NCBI GenBank assembly: GCA_907164885.2
Contig: OU015499.1
Location: 145,137,154-145,201,153 of the forward strand
DNA: 64,000 nt
DNA from: Dolomedes plantarius
Taxonomy: Eukaryota; Arthropoda; Arachnida; Araneae; Dolomedidae
Direction of reading: 5' to 3'
A model generated the notes under the pieces. The model worked only from the letters and a program-made list of their open reading frames with translations. It had not been told where the DNA came from and did no database searches. A program made the position numbers and the translations under genes. Below are positions 32,028 to 42,807 of the stretch, in pieces (the first letter of the stretch is position 1; each line of letters opens with the position of its first letter).

Positions 32028-33196
32028 CCAATAAGTATACGGGCACCCATGCAAATATCTCCGGTCCTGATGTATGTCACACAATCCGCCGTTAAATGTC
32101 GTATTGGGAACAACATTGGCATTAGTCGCATGCAAGACGCCACGGGATGCAGACTTTCTTAATTTCGAGAACGGTGTAATCATCGGGTATCACAGAAATG
32201 GCCGATTCTTAAGGAGCATATCTAGCGAGCTGAATACCCAATATCGACAGTGGTTCTTATGCGGAAAGAAATAGAAAGTGAGCGGTGATTGTCAGAATGT
32301 GCCCCGAGTGTGCAGACCCATGAAACTGGGAGATAGAGACCGACGGTGCTATCCAGAAAAATTCGGATGAACCGCAACCGATTGCCCACATACTCCAGCA
32401 GATTCAACGGGAATCCCTGAGTGTTATTTCGATGAATACCATCCATAAGGAAGCACATTTGCCTGGTTTTCATGGATGTGCTGCCGCCTAAAAGCTTTTG
32501 TTCACAATGTTCGTCTGCGCTGCTCGGTTCATATGCTGCAGAGCACATCCAAATTAGACCGTAGATCAGTGGAAACATTCTCTGGAGCGACGAATCAAGG
32601 TTCAACCTCTACCGTTCGGATGGCAGAGTCTGGTGTCTGCCTGCAGAACGCATCGTGCCAGAACGCATTGTGCCCACAGTAGAATTCGGCGGAGGTGGAA
32701 TTATGGTCTGGGGGTGTTTCTACTGGTATCGACTGGGACCATTGGTCCCAATTCATGGTAAGCTCACCTACTGCACTATTTTAGATGACAGTGTGCTTCA
32801 AACGTTTCAGTTTTACGGGTTGGACCCATATTTCTTCCAGGACGACAACACCAGCTGTCATGTTGAGAGGTCCACCATGGATTGGCATGGTGACAATTGG
32901 GTTAACCGAATGGACTGGCCTTCGCAGAGCCCAGACCTGAACCCTATCGAGAACCTCAGGGACGAGTTGGATCGCCGAACTAAATGTTGCAACAACCGTC
33001 CAAAACCGGTGAACGAACTATATGTCTTCTCCAAGCCGAGTGGTAGAAAATACCACTAGCCGTCATACAAGGACTTGTGGAAAGCATACCGCGGAGGGTT
33101 AAGGCTATAATGGGCTCTCGTGGAGGTTCTACCAACTACTGAATATGAATAAATTGTTTTCTTCTTTCCTACCACAGGTGTCCAATTACTTATTGG
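32028..33196 (+). mobile_element. Tc1-like element (DD34E), decayed, TA target duplication
   Basis: The ends are CCAATAAGTATACGGGCACC and, inverted, CCAATAAGTAATTGGACACC. TA is at 32026-32027 and 33197-33198. 1169 bp, carrying a broken transposase on the plus strand. Confidence 0.85.
32080..33059 (+). pseudogene. Tc1-like DD34E transposase, multiply frameshifted
   Basis: Readable blocks in several frames are CRIGNNIGISRMQDATGCR (HTH region), LWSDESRFNLYRSDGRVW (first Asp, about 32580), GGGGIMVWGCFYW, FFQDDNTSCHVERS (second Asp) and WPSQSPDLNPIENL (catalytic Glu 35 residues after the second Asp, so DD34E). The last frame (32655-33059) is open for 134 codons. At least three frame changes and several stops lie upstream. 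Confidence 0.85.
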
Positions 33197-33211
33197 TAGA
33201 TCGTGTACATG

Positions 33212-33224
33212 CACACACACACAT

Positions 33225-33270
<46 letters not shown>
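33212..33270. repeat. CA and TA microsatellite between two Tc1-like elements
   Basis: CACACACACACA at 33213, then about 20 TA units ending exactly where the next Tc1-like element begins. Confidence 0.9.
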
Positions 33271-33271
<1 letters not shown>

Positions 33272-34695
33272 TGTCACATAAAATATATGCACCCAGAAGG
33301 AAACGAGCTACTATCACGAAACTTAACATGTATGTAGTGTATGAGGAAATAAGCAAATAATTACTAATTCAGAAGAATAGATCGTTTTTTAAAAAGATAT
33401 GGCATGAAAAATGTTACAAATTCGTAAGTAGAAATGCTTCTCTGGCCGCTACAGAAGCCGAAACATGGCGTCGCATCGAATCAAAGAGGTCACCTATGAC
33501 GTCCTGCGGAAGATCATGCCATAATATTTGCAACTGGGCAGTTAATTTACCAGTATTACGGGACGGCTGCAGTTGCCTACCAAGCACGTCCCAGACGTCT
33601 TCTATTGGCGGGAGGTCTGGTGACCTGGCAGGCCATGGGATTACATATCCTTGAAGACATTGTTGGGAGAGTCGCGCAGTATGTGGACGAGCATTGTATT
33701 GCTGATAAATGGCACTGGGCGACTTGATAGCATAGACAGTACAACTGGAGTTAATATCTCGTCCACGTAACTGCGTGTCGTCAAAGTGCGTTGAAGGACG
33801 ACTAGAGATGATCGTGTGTCCCAGCAAATGGCTCCCCACACTGTCACACCTTGTGTAATCTCCTTATGCCTTTCGTCAAAAAATTCCAGATGGAACTTGT
33901 GGACTGACCGCCTCCACACGCGTATGCGCTGGTCATCACCATTGAAACTGAATCGGGATTCATCGCTGAAGATCAGACGCCTCCAGTAGATCACACTCCA
34001 GCTTACCCGAGGTCCGTAAAAATCCAATCGACACTGACTATGATATGGTTTCAGTGGTAGGCGTCTTAATGGACGTCGGCTCCTTATACCTGCGTCGGCC
34101 AATGGTCTCCGAATGGTTTCCCTTGATACCACCAGATGCCTTGAAGGTGGTAAATGGCGTCGAACCGATTCTAGCGACTTTGTTGATGCGGACATGGCCG
34201 CTCTTAAGATTGTGTGATCCTCTCGCGTATTTGTGTTCCTGGGACGCCCTGACCTTCCGCGACGATAGAGTATCCGTTCCGTGATCCACTGTTGCCAACA
34301 CAGAGGAACTACCATATCGCTCCGACCGAGGTGGCGGCCGATACACCTGTTCGACCAACCTGCTTCTCTGAGGTTTACTATACGCCCCCTCTCAAAGTCC
34401 GACAATTGTTCGTACTGTCGCCAGTTACGTATCAGAGACATCTCTAGTCACAGTACCGTCCAATCAAGTCGACAGATTAATTTGAATAACCCTATGGCAC
34501 GAGCAATCATGTTTTTTAACTCTCCCAGCTGCGCATCTCATATGCGCATACCGCGCTTACCCTTGTCTGATTGGCTTTGAAATTTTAATCATATGCATGA
34601 AATCAAGTATCTCAAGTTACTAGACTACATTCCTGCCAAGTTTCATGATAGTAGCTCGATTTCTTCTGGGTGCATATAATTTTTTGTGGTAGAGT
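33271..34695 (-). mobile_element. Tc1-like element (DD34E) with long TIRs, between TA arrays
   Basis: The ends are long: ATATATGCACCC, GAGCTACTATCACGAAACTT (left) against ATTATATGCACCC, GAGCTACTATCATGAAACTT (right, inverted). The outer 20 bases are less alike (CTGTCACATAAA and CACTCTACCACAAAAAA). Both sides run straight into TA repeats, so the TA target duplication cannot be separated from the microsatellite. Confidence 0.8.
33414..34441 (-). pseudogene. Tc1-like DD34E transposase, one frameshift, mutated catalytic Asp
   Basis: The ATG at 34441 starts MSLIRNWRQYEQLSDFERGR; then paired HTH domains, the GRPR-like motif (SGRPRN) and IFSDESRFSFNGDD (first Asp). The frame shifts near 33700-33830. 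The second part reads YQQYNARPHTARLSQQCLQ, where the family has FQQDNARPH, so the second catalytic Asp is Tyr. WPARSPDLPPIEDVWD carries the Glu, but the spacing is three residues short of 34. So a frameshift, a lost Asp and a small in-frame deletion all make it inactive. Confidence 0.9.
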
Positions 34696-34725
34696 GTATA
34701 TATATACATACATACATACATACAT

Positions 34726-34800
<75 letters not shown>
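34696..34800. repeat. TA, CATA and CA microsatellite between two Tc1-like elements
   Basis: TATATATA, then CATA units, CACACACACA and about 30 TA units. Minus- and plus-strand frames of repeated Tyr-Ile here are artefacts of the repeat. Confidence 0.95.
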
Positions 34801-34801
<1 letters not shown>

Positions 34802-36104
34802 TGCTTAAAAAAATTAGGGGAGCAAGCAAAGAAGTTAAGAAAATCGTGCGAGACAGCCACGTATTGGCATAAAATGGATAGTACATGCGTATCAATGCGC
34901 AATACAGAAAAAATGACGTAAAAATATTTGTAACTAAGCTTTAATTTTTTGAAAATATGGAAAAAACATTAAAAGATGATTTAGGGCAACAATTTGGTTA
35001 CATGTAAACTATAAACAAAAAGTATTGTTTCGATAAAATGCAAGATTTTTAATATGGCGTGTGGTCTCCTAGAACAGCTAAGACTGCTGCACGCCTGTTT
35101 TCCATGGATGCGCTGATGTTATCGATAAGACTTTGGGGAATACTGTTCCACTCCTCAAGAAGTGCAATCTCCAAGTCTCGGAGAGTAAAAGCAGGCCTTG
35201 GTCTCATAGCAATGCGTCGTCCGAGCATGTCCCAAACATGCTCGATTGGATTCAGGTCAGGAGAGCACGCTGGCCATTTCATACGCTGTATTGTTTCAGC
35301 TTCAAGCATATTCTCCACACGACGAACTGTGTGCGGTCTGGTATTATCATGCTGGAAAACAAAGGAATCTCCAATGGCTGCAGCGTAAGGTATGATATGA
35401 GGTCTCAGTATCTCGTCTGCATACCTTTGGGCCGTCAAAGTACCATTCCGAATGATATGCAGGTTCGTACTTCCACCTATGCTGATTCCAACCCATACCA
35501 TAAAACCAGCTCGTCTGTATTGTGACCTTTCACGAACGAATGTGGTGTTATTTCGAGTGCCCCTTTCCCTCCATACCAAAACACGTCTGGTGTCACACTC
35601 CAGACTGAATCGGGACTCGTCTGTAAACAGCACATGGCTCCAATCATGTTGGTCCGAATCTCAATGTTTAGCAGCCCATCTTCTTCGGCCGCACGGTGGC
35701 GTGAGGTCAACGGAATGCAGACCATTGGCCTACGTGCATAGAGACCTCCCTCATAAAGCCTATTAAGTACTGTTTGGCTGGATACCCTTCGTCCTGTTGC
35801 AAAGAGAAACTGTCTTTGCAGCTGAGTAGCATTGTCTGTTCTGTTTCGACGAGCTGTTAACAGTTTATACCGGTCGGTCCCTGACCGTCCGGTGCTCAGG
35901 CCCACAACAATGAAAAGATCCGAACTTGGGAAATTAACCCTCGACTGCGTATACAGGAATTGCTCCGCAGCACTGGTCTTCAGTTTGACACTTGTTGTGT
36001 GGACTGACCGTCCGGGACAACGTAATCCTCTCTCGCATTTCCCTCTGGACAACCACATAATTTCCGTGTGCAGTAACAACGACTCGTATTTCGACCTGGC
36101 ATAA
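34801..36104 (-). mobile_element. Tc1-like element (DD34E), right end truncated
   Basis: The left end CTGCTTAAAAAAATTAGGGG directly follows the TA array, as is typical of Tc1 ends. No inverted partner is found on the right, where the sequence passes into a hAT remnant at about 36105. The element carries most of a transposase. Confidence 0.75.
35049..36079 (-). pseudogene. Tc1-like DD34E transposase with an open catalytic half
   Basis: The N-terminal half (36079..35690) reads LLTARRNRTDNATQLQRQFL, ATGRRVSSQTVLNRLYEGG and LYARRPMVCIPLTSRHRAA. A one-base shift near 35690 and a TGA (HTGA-DSDQ, about 35665) break it. The catalytic half (35633..35049) is open for 194 codons: LFTDESRFSLECDTRRV (first Asp), FQHDNTRPHTVRRVENML (second Asp), WPACSPDLNPIEHVWD (Glu, spacing 34) and C-terminus GDHTPY. 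All three catalytic residues are present. Only two lesions are seen, so it is the best preserved of the three Tc1-like elements here. Confidence 0.9.
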
Positions 36105-36690
36105 TTAACTAAATAGGCGACTTTTTAATGGTCTTGAGTTTATGTAATTAATCATTTCAACACTCTGTTCCAGCACTATTTTCCATTGTTGTGGTAATTG
36201 TTTTGAAATGAGTGCTTCCTTGATGCAAAAACAACCTGTAACTAATATATCTGCAATTTGTTCCCTTACATGTGCTACAAATCCTTTTATAGATCCAGTC
36301 TTAGCCGGAGCATCATCTGTGAACAAACCAATGCACATCTTCCATGATATTTTAATTTCTTATCAATGCGAATTAATTTAATCGAAAATATGTTCTCCTG
36401 TTGTGAAATCAGCTAATTCACGACAACATAAAAATTGGTAAACTATATTATTTTCGTTGTTGTTGATGTTGTTGTTGCTAATGCCCCCTATTTGGGGGTT
36501 CCATTCACCAGGTTCTAATAGGCTATTGGGCTGACCTGTTATTATATTCGAGAATGAATTGAATGAAAGCAATTACGTGTGCTTTCATCCGTAATATCAG
36601 TTGTTTCGTCGATTTCTAGAGCAACGTCAAAAGTCTTGACTTCGCTTATGTATGGGTATTCGCAGTGTCGCGGCACAGTAGTTGAGAATG
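36105..36690 (-). pseudogene. hAT transposase core remnant (ZBED5/SCAND3-like)
   Basis: On the minus strand, from right to left: SEVKTFDVALEIDETTDITD, then after a foreign ~85-bp piece FLCCRELADFTTGEHIF, then IGLFTDDAPAKTGSIKGFVA, HVREQIADILVTGCFCIKEA and VEMINYINSRPLKSRLF. These match in order the RNase H-like core of ZBED5/SCAND3-type hAT proteins (ALQxDESTD..., CTDGAPAM.G, IINFIKSRPL). Stops and one insertion break it. The insertion (about 36458-36540) has GTTGTTGTTG units and TTTGGGGGTTCC, perhaps a short SINE or MITE. Confidence 0.75.
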
Positions 36691-36940
36691 ACTGTTTTAG
36701 GGATTTGTGATTAATAGCCTATAGTAGCCTATTACATCTAGACTTCTGCTTTGGAATGGGTATTTTATAGCTGGTAAATTCATTTGCCGGCAGGAAGTAT
36801 TTATTATTACCAAAGGACCGACCATTGTCGCAGCTGGAAACTACTAGTTAACCAATTTTCTCATTTGGGAAAAATAACTTTTTTCAATGCTAATGATATC
36901 TTTTTTATGGATCCCCAAATACCTAGAAAATTATGGCCTG

Positions 36941-37024
36941 ATTCACGACAAACACTTTTCTCCCGCAATCATGTTTTCTTCCGCAAGTTTCCGGTGCGAA
37001 GGTAATTTGCCATTCACGACAAAC
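36941..37024. repeat. Subterminal 13-bp repeats, left end of the Harbinger element
   Basis: ATTCACGACAAAC at 36941-36953 and 37012-37024. The inverted motif is at the right end at 41573-41585 and 41660-41672. Repeated subterminal motifs are probable transposase or accessory-protein binding sites. Confidence 0.8.
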
Positions 37025-37104
37025 GCGCAGAACGTTTTCTCCCGCAACACAAGTTCACTGCTTGCGGCCGCTACGTAGGTATCGCAAGCGAAGGATAAAC
37101 AGCA

Positions 37105-39925
37105 ATGGCGGACGTCATAGCAATCGGTAGGCTTCAAAAGCGGCGAATTAATATATCATTAAAAGATGAATGGAGATTCCACGATCGAGACGATCCATTT
37201 CAAATGAATGAAAATGAGTTCGTTTGTCACGGATGGCTGTAAGAGATCTATGTGAGGCACTGAGACCACATTTGCAGTCTGAACACGGCGGTTATTCAAT
37301 AGAAATGCAGGTATGTTCAATGTTTTGATTTTTATTCTTCCAGTTTTAAGCATATTAATTATAAAATAATTTTGTAAAGGGGACAGTACACCTTTTAAAA
37401 TGGTCCAAAAATTGATTTTTAGAATTTTATGTCATTGGATAGGGCATTTTAGGTCTTTAGATGTATTGATTTTTCTTAATCTCAAAGCTGAGTCAAATAT
37501 TTAGTATTGGGTAAAGGTGTATTGACCCTTTATAAACTGCTACTATGTTTTTCATTCTTGCTTTATAATTTCCCTATGATCAGATTAATGTAAGAATACT
37601 AATATATGTAATGCTGTGTATGTGATCGGTTTTTGAAACAACGGTTATTTGTAATAACTATATCATGTGGCTTAAATAGCTTTACTTATATACTTGTATT
37701 GTTTATATAAGTCCTCAGCAGCCTACAGGTCTTGGCAACAGGAAGTTTTCAAAGTGCTGTTTCAAGCACAAACTTTTCCCAAATATTGCAGCCAACTCTT
37801 TCAAGAAATGTAAACAAATTTACAAAAGCTGTATGTAAAATTTTGAAAAATCATGTACAGTTTCCGCAGAAAAGTAATGAGCTGCTGCAAACAAAAGAAA
37901 ACTTCTATTTAAACACTGGATTTCCAAATTTTGTAGGTGCTGTTGACTGCACACATGTGAACATCATCAAACCAATAGATTTTGATTGGTTTGTTTTCAT
38001 TAACAGAAAAAGCAAATACTCAATAAATGTGCAAATTGTAAGTAAAGCCTGTTTATCTTAAACTATTAAAAAGTGATGGTGCATTTCACATATTTCAGTC
38101 AGTGTATAACCATAGGTGCCCATAAGAGTACTTACAGGGGCAGGGAGGGGGGAGAAAAACAACTGATGAGCACTAAAAAGCATGAAACTGGTCTTGGAAT
38201 ACTGTTGATATGCGAAGGAAAATTTACTTGCGTTTGTCTTTATCGGATTATTCTATTGATAAGAATACTGAATAATATACAGTGGACGCTCGTTAATTCA
38301 AACTCAAAGGTTCACAGAAAAAAGTTCGAATTATCCGATGTTAAGAGAAAATATATAACTTTAAAAGTATATCACTGAAGTAGAAAAATCTCCTAGTATG
38401 TATATAACCCCAGAAAACATATTATACTATGCTATCGAAAATTAAACATATTAAAAAGCAATACAGATTTACCTTAATCATAAAATGAAGCAGGAGATAT
38501 GCAGCAGAAAGTAAACTTTAATTAAAAATATGAATTACACTTTTAGGAAAAATTGTAAAATGGATGTTTGGTTTTGTTTATGATGTTAACATTGTTCAGC
38601 CAGTTTCTCGATTTGAAGTAAACATTTCAATTCATTTTCAGAGGAAGGTTCCATCTGAATAAATGCTTTCAGAGTTTTAATAGAATCCATTATGACTTGA
38701 TCATTAGGATGCTTAACAGTCTCTGCATTCTCATCTAATTTGTCAAACTTTTAGTTCGAATTAATCGAAGTGATAAAAATTTAGTTCGAATTAATGAGAT
38801 TTTTAACATTAGTCACAATACAAGTTTTTGGGGGCCTTTAGATTAGTTCGAATTAACCGAAAGTTCGATTTAACCGAGTTCGAATTAACGAGCGTCCACT
38901 GTATTAGGAATATTGTGCAGTTATCCAACTTGAGTACATACATACAGGGAGATTATTTCAACATTTTTCATCACCTAATATTTTAGGGCTGCTTACATTC
39001 CATACTAACCCTACACCAAAGATATTTCTTCATACCTTTTCATCACGTATGGAATTGCATATCTCCCAAGCAAAATTATTTTTTAACTTATGGATTTGGA
39101 CTGATATTAATTCCATACATTCTAGCACCCTTCTCATTTTCTGAATCATCATTTAAAAGTGTACACTGTTCTATATTTGTATTATTACAACACATATTTT
39201 AAAGTTTACTTTCAGACCAAAATGACTCAAAGATCATTTAGAATTGGCTAGTGTCCGAAAACTCATCTTTGTACACCACAAAAGTGCTTGTCACAAAAAA
39301 ATACTGTTTCATATACATTGAGGAAAAAGAGAAAAAGGTGTTGTGTTCTTTTCAATCTTAAAACATTCAAAATACTAAATCTTATATTTCTTTTATTTCA
39401 GGTATCTGATTATAACATGAAGATATTGGATGTCATAGCAAGATGGCCTGGGAGCACTCATGTCTCCTCTATTTGGAAGAGCAGTGCTCCCCGAGAGTTG
39501 TTTTTAAGTAAAGTTATCCCTGAAAAGAACTGCTTGCTTGGGGACAGTGGTTACCCATTAGAACCATGGCTGATGACACCATATTTGGATGAATCCTCAC
39601 AAAGCAAGCAGAAATTTAATGAAAAACACAGAAAAGCCCGAAATGTCATAGAGCGCTGCTTTGGGTATTAAAATCAAGATTTAGATGTCTGGATCAAGCA
39701 GGTGGTACACTTCAGTATACACCTGAAAAAGTATGTGAAATCATTATTGCATGTTCTGTATTACATAACATCTGTTTGAAATTTAATATTGAAAGTGCTG
39801 TACAAACATGTGATAATGAATTTGATGATACTGGAGTGTTCCCATCTGTGGTAAATTCTGATAATCAGAATACTCTGAGAAACAGAGGGAAAATGTTACA
39901 CGAAGAAATTTGTGCAAATTTATAA
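37105..39925 (+). pseudogene. Harbinger transposase (HARBI1-like), three exons, several lesions
   Basis: Exon 1 is 37105..37310 (MADVIAIGRLQKRRINISLK start, then a frameshift near 37217 to MAVRDLCEALRPHLQSEHGG), followed by donor GTATGT. Exon 2 is about 37719..38037: LQVLATGSFQSAVSSTN, then GFPNFVGAVDCTHVNIIKP with the first catalytic Asp; donor GTAAGT at 38038. Exon 3 is 39402..39925 after acceptor TTTTATTTCAG: DYNMKILDVIARWPGSTHVSS, where the second catalytic Asp (STHD in the family and in the 46832 copy) is Val. Then NEKHRKARNVIERCFG carries the Glu. One G is missing in the run at 39663, shifting the frame. Family length is about 350 residues. The splice-spanning reading QIVSDYNM fits HARBI1 proteins well. 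Confidence 0.9.
38280..38901. mobile_element. Tigger-family MITE in intron 2 of the Harbinger transposase
   Basis: Starts CAGTGGACGCTCGTTAATTC and ends AACGAGCGTCCACTG, with TA on both sides (38278-38279, 38902-38903). Its interior shares the C-terminal coding region of the Tigger at 132..1544 (for example ATAAATGCTTTCAGAGTTTT), so it is a deletion derivative of that family. Confidence 0.9.
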
Positions 39926-41560
39926 ATTTAATTTTTAGTTAATTATTAAATAGTTTTTTCACTTTTGAACTGATGTTTTGTCTTATCAATTTTTAACATT
40001 TCTTTGGCACAATTTTAATATGACATTTTAACATTTTAAGATGGTGACATACAGACATACATTGCTTTATATTATTATAGACTAGCCTGGCTATGCTCGG
40101 GCCATCCGTCCATCAGACAGACGGCTTTGAATTGATTGACTGAGAGGGAGAATTTTCATAAGAGGCACTATTAATTTGAAGTCCCTCCCCCACAAACCAA
40201 CAAAAAGAAAAATGTGTTATTCGTATTAACACCCACCACCACCTGGTATGATATGAGCATACCTGCAATACAAAAAGATAAATTTTCATGTGAAAAGAAA
40301 TCGGCTGGCTACTTTAGCCTATAACAAAAATAATGGTGCAATACAAAAATTCCTGCAATACAAAAATTCAAATTTCCTTAAATTTGTGTCATTGGTGACA
40401 TAATTATGCAATGTACATTGAAATTATATGAGTGCATGTATTAGGCAGAATTGCCCATGTCTATGGTGCGAGATATTCTGCATTCAGTTTAGTCAAAACA
40501 TAAGCACAATTTAAATATTAGACAGGCTTCCGGAGCATATGGTATTGTGGAAAAACAAATAAACACCAAAATTTCCTAAATATAAATATTTATATAACGA
40601 AAATGTGAATATGCACTTTTTAACAAATATTTTGACGTGTAATCAACAAAAAAGAAATGGTGAACTTCATACAAAAATAGCTTAGTAGAATATTTATCTA
40701 AAACCAAAAACTAAACTAATCAGCAAAGAAAGAAATATATGAAATAAGAACAGTTTTGGAAAAAAAATCAGTAACATGAAAATAAAAATTAAAGAATTAT
40801 TTGTTGTTTGGACATTTCAAACATGATCATTGTCAATTTTGTTAGGATAATTAAACTTTTATTTCGTTATTTTTAAAAGGCTTGTCATGTATACATTATT
40901 TTGAGCATCTTCAATAGTTTTAACATATACCTTTTTTAACAAACATGGCTTTTACTGCACAATAAGAGTAAGATTACTATCTGTTTCACTAAAAGTAATT
41001 TTCAAGATAATAAATAAGATCTATAATAGAACAGTGAAACTTAAGGGAACTTAAATTTTTGTAACATTTGAAGTAATTCTAAAATTAGTATCATTTATAT
41101 GATACTAGACTTTTTTTATCCTATGTTGGGGAAAAGTACATTGACCATAATTCCCCACTGGTAACTCAGTAGAGGTGATATCTATTTCAAAAATCTGTGA
41201 CTGAAAAGTACTTGTTTTGAAGAGAGGATCACGTTAAAAGGTGATTGAAATCCATAAATTCCCCAGCAGAATAAAGGTGGTAGTCAGTAGAGGATACAAC
41301 GGCAATGCGGTGCAGGTAAAAAGCCGTGAGATTACTCTATAAAATTGGATGAACTATTAATACACACACGAAATGACACAACCGTTGGAACAACAAACAC
41401 TTGAAAAGACAGTTGTTTTGATAGACATACACGGTAACTCAGACACGCTAAAAGCGTTCTCATTGGCTGATTTCCGATGAAAATCGATTATATCTCGATT
41501 ATCACTCCGAGTTATCGAAAGATTCGGTTCGTTTTGACAGCGTGACGTCACTGGATGCGG
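39926..41560. other. 3' part of the Harbinger element without a recognised gene
   Basis: AT-rich. A Helitron-like end motif (GACTAGCCTGGCTATGCTCG at 40080) occurs, suggesting an old insertion, but no matching 5' TC end was identified. Confidence 0.4.
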
Positions 41561-42186
41561 CTGGCGAAAATTGTTTGTCGTGAATGGCTTTAAAGGTGTC
41601 TTCCCCTTTTCAATCGCAGATCTCCCTGCCTTGCGGCTTGCGGACTGCAAGTCGCTGGCGTTTGTCGTGAATCAGGCCCTAAATCACAATGTGTTTGGAA
41701 GATGGTCACGCGTAAGGTTTTTGTATAAGCTCACAACTTCTGTCTCGCGTTAGCTTTCTTAGCCAAAAATGAAATTCCATCCACCAGCCTAGAATTTTGG
41801 AACCATTGACACGTTGCCAGAGTCGCCACCATCGGTCATGAAAGGACACAAATGACCGACTAATCATCTACAAATATATTGAGACCACCCGTTAGGTGTC
41901 CAATCTTAGTCTAGTAGACAGGAAATTTAAGAGCCCGTCAAATTGACTTAGCCGATCACCTTTTCCCCATAAGTCGGTTTCTCTAAAACGCTGTCATCAT
42001 CTGTATAACATTATGAACACACAACAATTGAACACTGCACAGTACACATTTTCACATGACACACGTCTAATAATTCTCTCGAGAGGCAAAAAGAAAAAAG
42101 GCTATATTCAAATCTTAACAAGGATTTATTACGAAACACAAAAAAAACCCCTTAGTTTCGCTGGAGATTAGTTCCCAACTCACTTC

Positions 42187-42365
42187 TCTCCATGGGCGTA
42201 GCGTGCTTCTAACTTTTTTTTTTTTTTTTTTTTGGGGGGGGGGGGGGGGGTAGGACACGAATTGAATTCAGTTAGTGCCCTCCTTAGTGCACTGACTTCC
42301 GGACGTTCCTTAAAATATGAAATATTATGAGTTTTTTCAATTAAATAACAATAGAATGTAGTTTA
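42187..42365 (-). repeat. Dispersed repeat with T/G homopolymer core (inverse of 7890..8045)
   Basis: GGCGTAGCGTGCTTCTAAC, then a T run and a G run of about 20, then GAATTGAATTCAGTTAGTGC and GACTTCCGGACGTTCCTTAA. Unit 2 has the same at 49603-49760 with shorter homopolymers. Confidence 0.65.
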
Positions 42366-42426
42366 TTGTATTCTGTCACAAATTTATGACAGAATAAAAT
42401 CGAAGCGTTGGGGGGTTGGGGATCTT

Positions 42427-42780
42427 TTGAGAGTCCCCAGCAGCCCACGACGGCCCGCAGTTGCCCAATTTCGTCTACTAACTGGACATGATAGCTTAGC
42501 AGAACACATACACCGCATTGGAATTTTCTCAAGCCATTATTGTCCCCTATGTAACTCTAATGACCTTATGAACAGACACCACCTCCACCAAGTGCAGCCC
42601 TTAGAGGCGACTGTGAAACTTTCGCTTTTATGGAAGGCCAGAGAACTCCTTAGGCAATGACTTCGTTCAATTCTATGTCTTCTCTTTCTGTGTTTTTGCA
42701 ATTCTACTTGTTATTATCTTTGTATTTGCCTTGCCATTTGAAATAAAAAAACAATAGAATGGATGCTTCAGTAGTATTCA
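42427..42780 (+). pseudogene. 5'-truncated LINE: C-terminus of reverse transcriptase ORF plus 3' tail
   Basis: 77 open codons to a stop at 42658-42660 read PRRPAVAQFRLLTGHDSLAE, HIHRIGIFSSHYCPLCNSND and LMNRHHLHQ. This C-terminal zinc-knuckle-like end (C-x2-C then H) is typical of arthropod non-LTR pol proteins. A 3' tail of about 110 bases ends AAATAAAAAAACAATAG. The upstream RT domain is absent, as expected for a 5'-truncated LINE insertion. The unit 2 copy is at 49820. Confidence 0.75.
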
Positions 42781-42807
42781 AAAGTTACACAATGAGAAAA
42801 ATAAATA

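Larger units (their letters stand above)
36934..41679 (+). mobile_element. PIF/Harbinger element with a three-exon transposase gene, 4.7 kb
   Basis: The left end is TGGCCTGATTCACGACAAAC and the right end, inverted, is GGGCCTGATTCACGACAAAC. Flanks are TTA (36931-36933) and TAA (41680-41682): Harbinger-like but not an exact duplication. A 13-bp motif ATTCACGACAAAC occurs twice at each end. The element carries a transposase gene with splice sites and a Tigger MITE in its second intron. No second (Myb-like) gene was recognised in the 39926-41560 part. Its 3' two-thirds is repeated in the tandem duplication (right end again at 49089). Confidence 0.85.

Noticed and set aside
34612..34921. Frames of repeated Tyr-Ile on both strands
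   Set aside because: Translation of a TA microsatellite.
40080..40330. Helitron-like end (GACTAGCCTGGCTATGCTCG), also at 47512
   Set aside because: Only a 3'-type end with a weak hairpin is visible and no 5' TC partner was found, so no element was called.
41357..41650. 97-codon minus-strand frame, repeated at 48767-49060
   Set aside because: It reads through the Harbinger right end and its subterminal motifs; no protein similarity.
36934..41682. Exact 3-bp target duplication for the Harbinger
   Set aside because: The flanks are TTA and TAA, not a direct repeat; mutation or a shifted boundary is possible, so it was not claimed.
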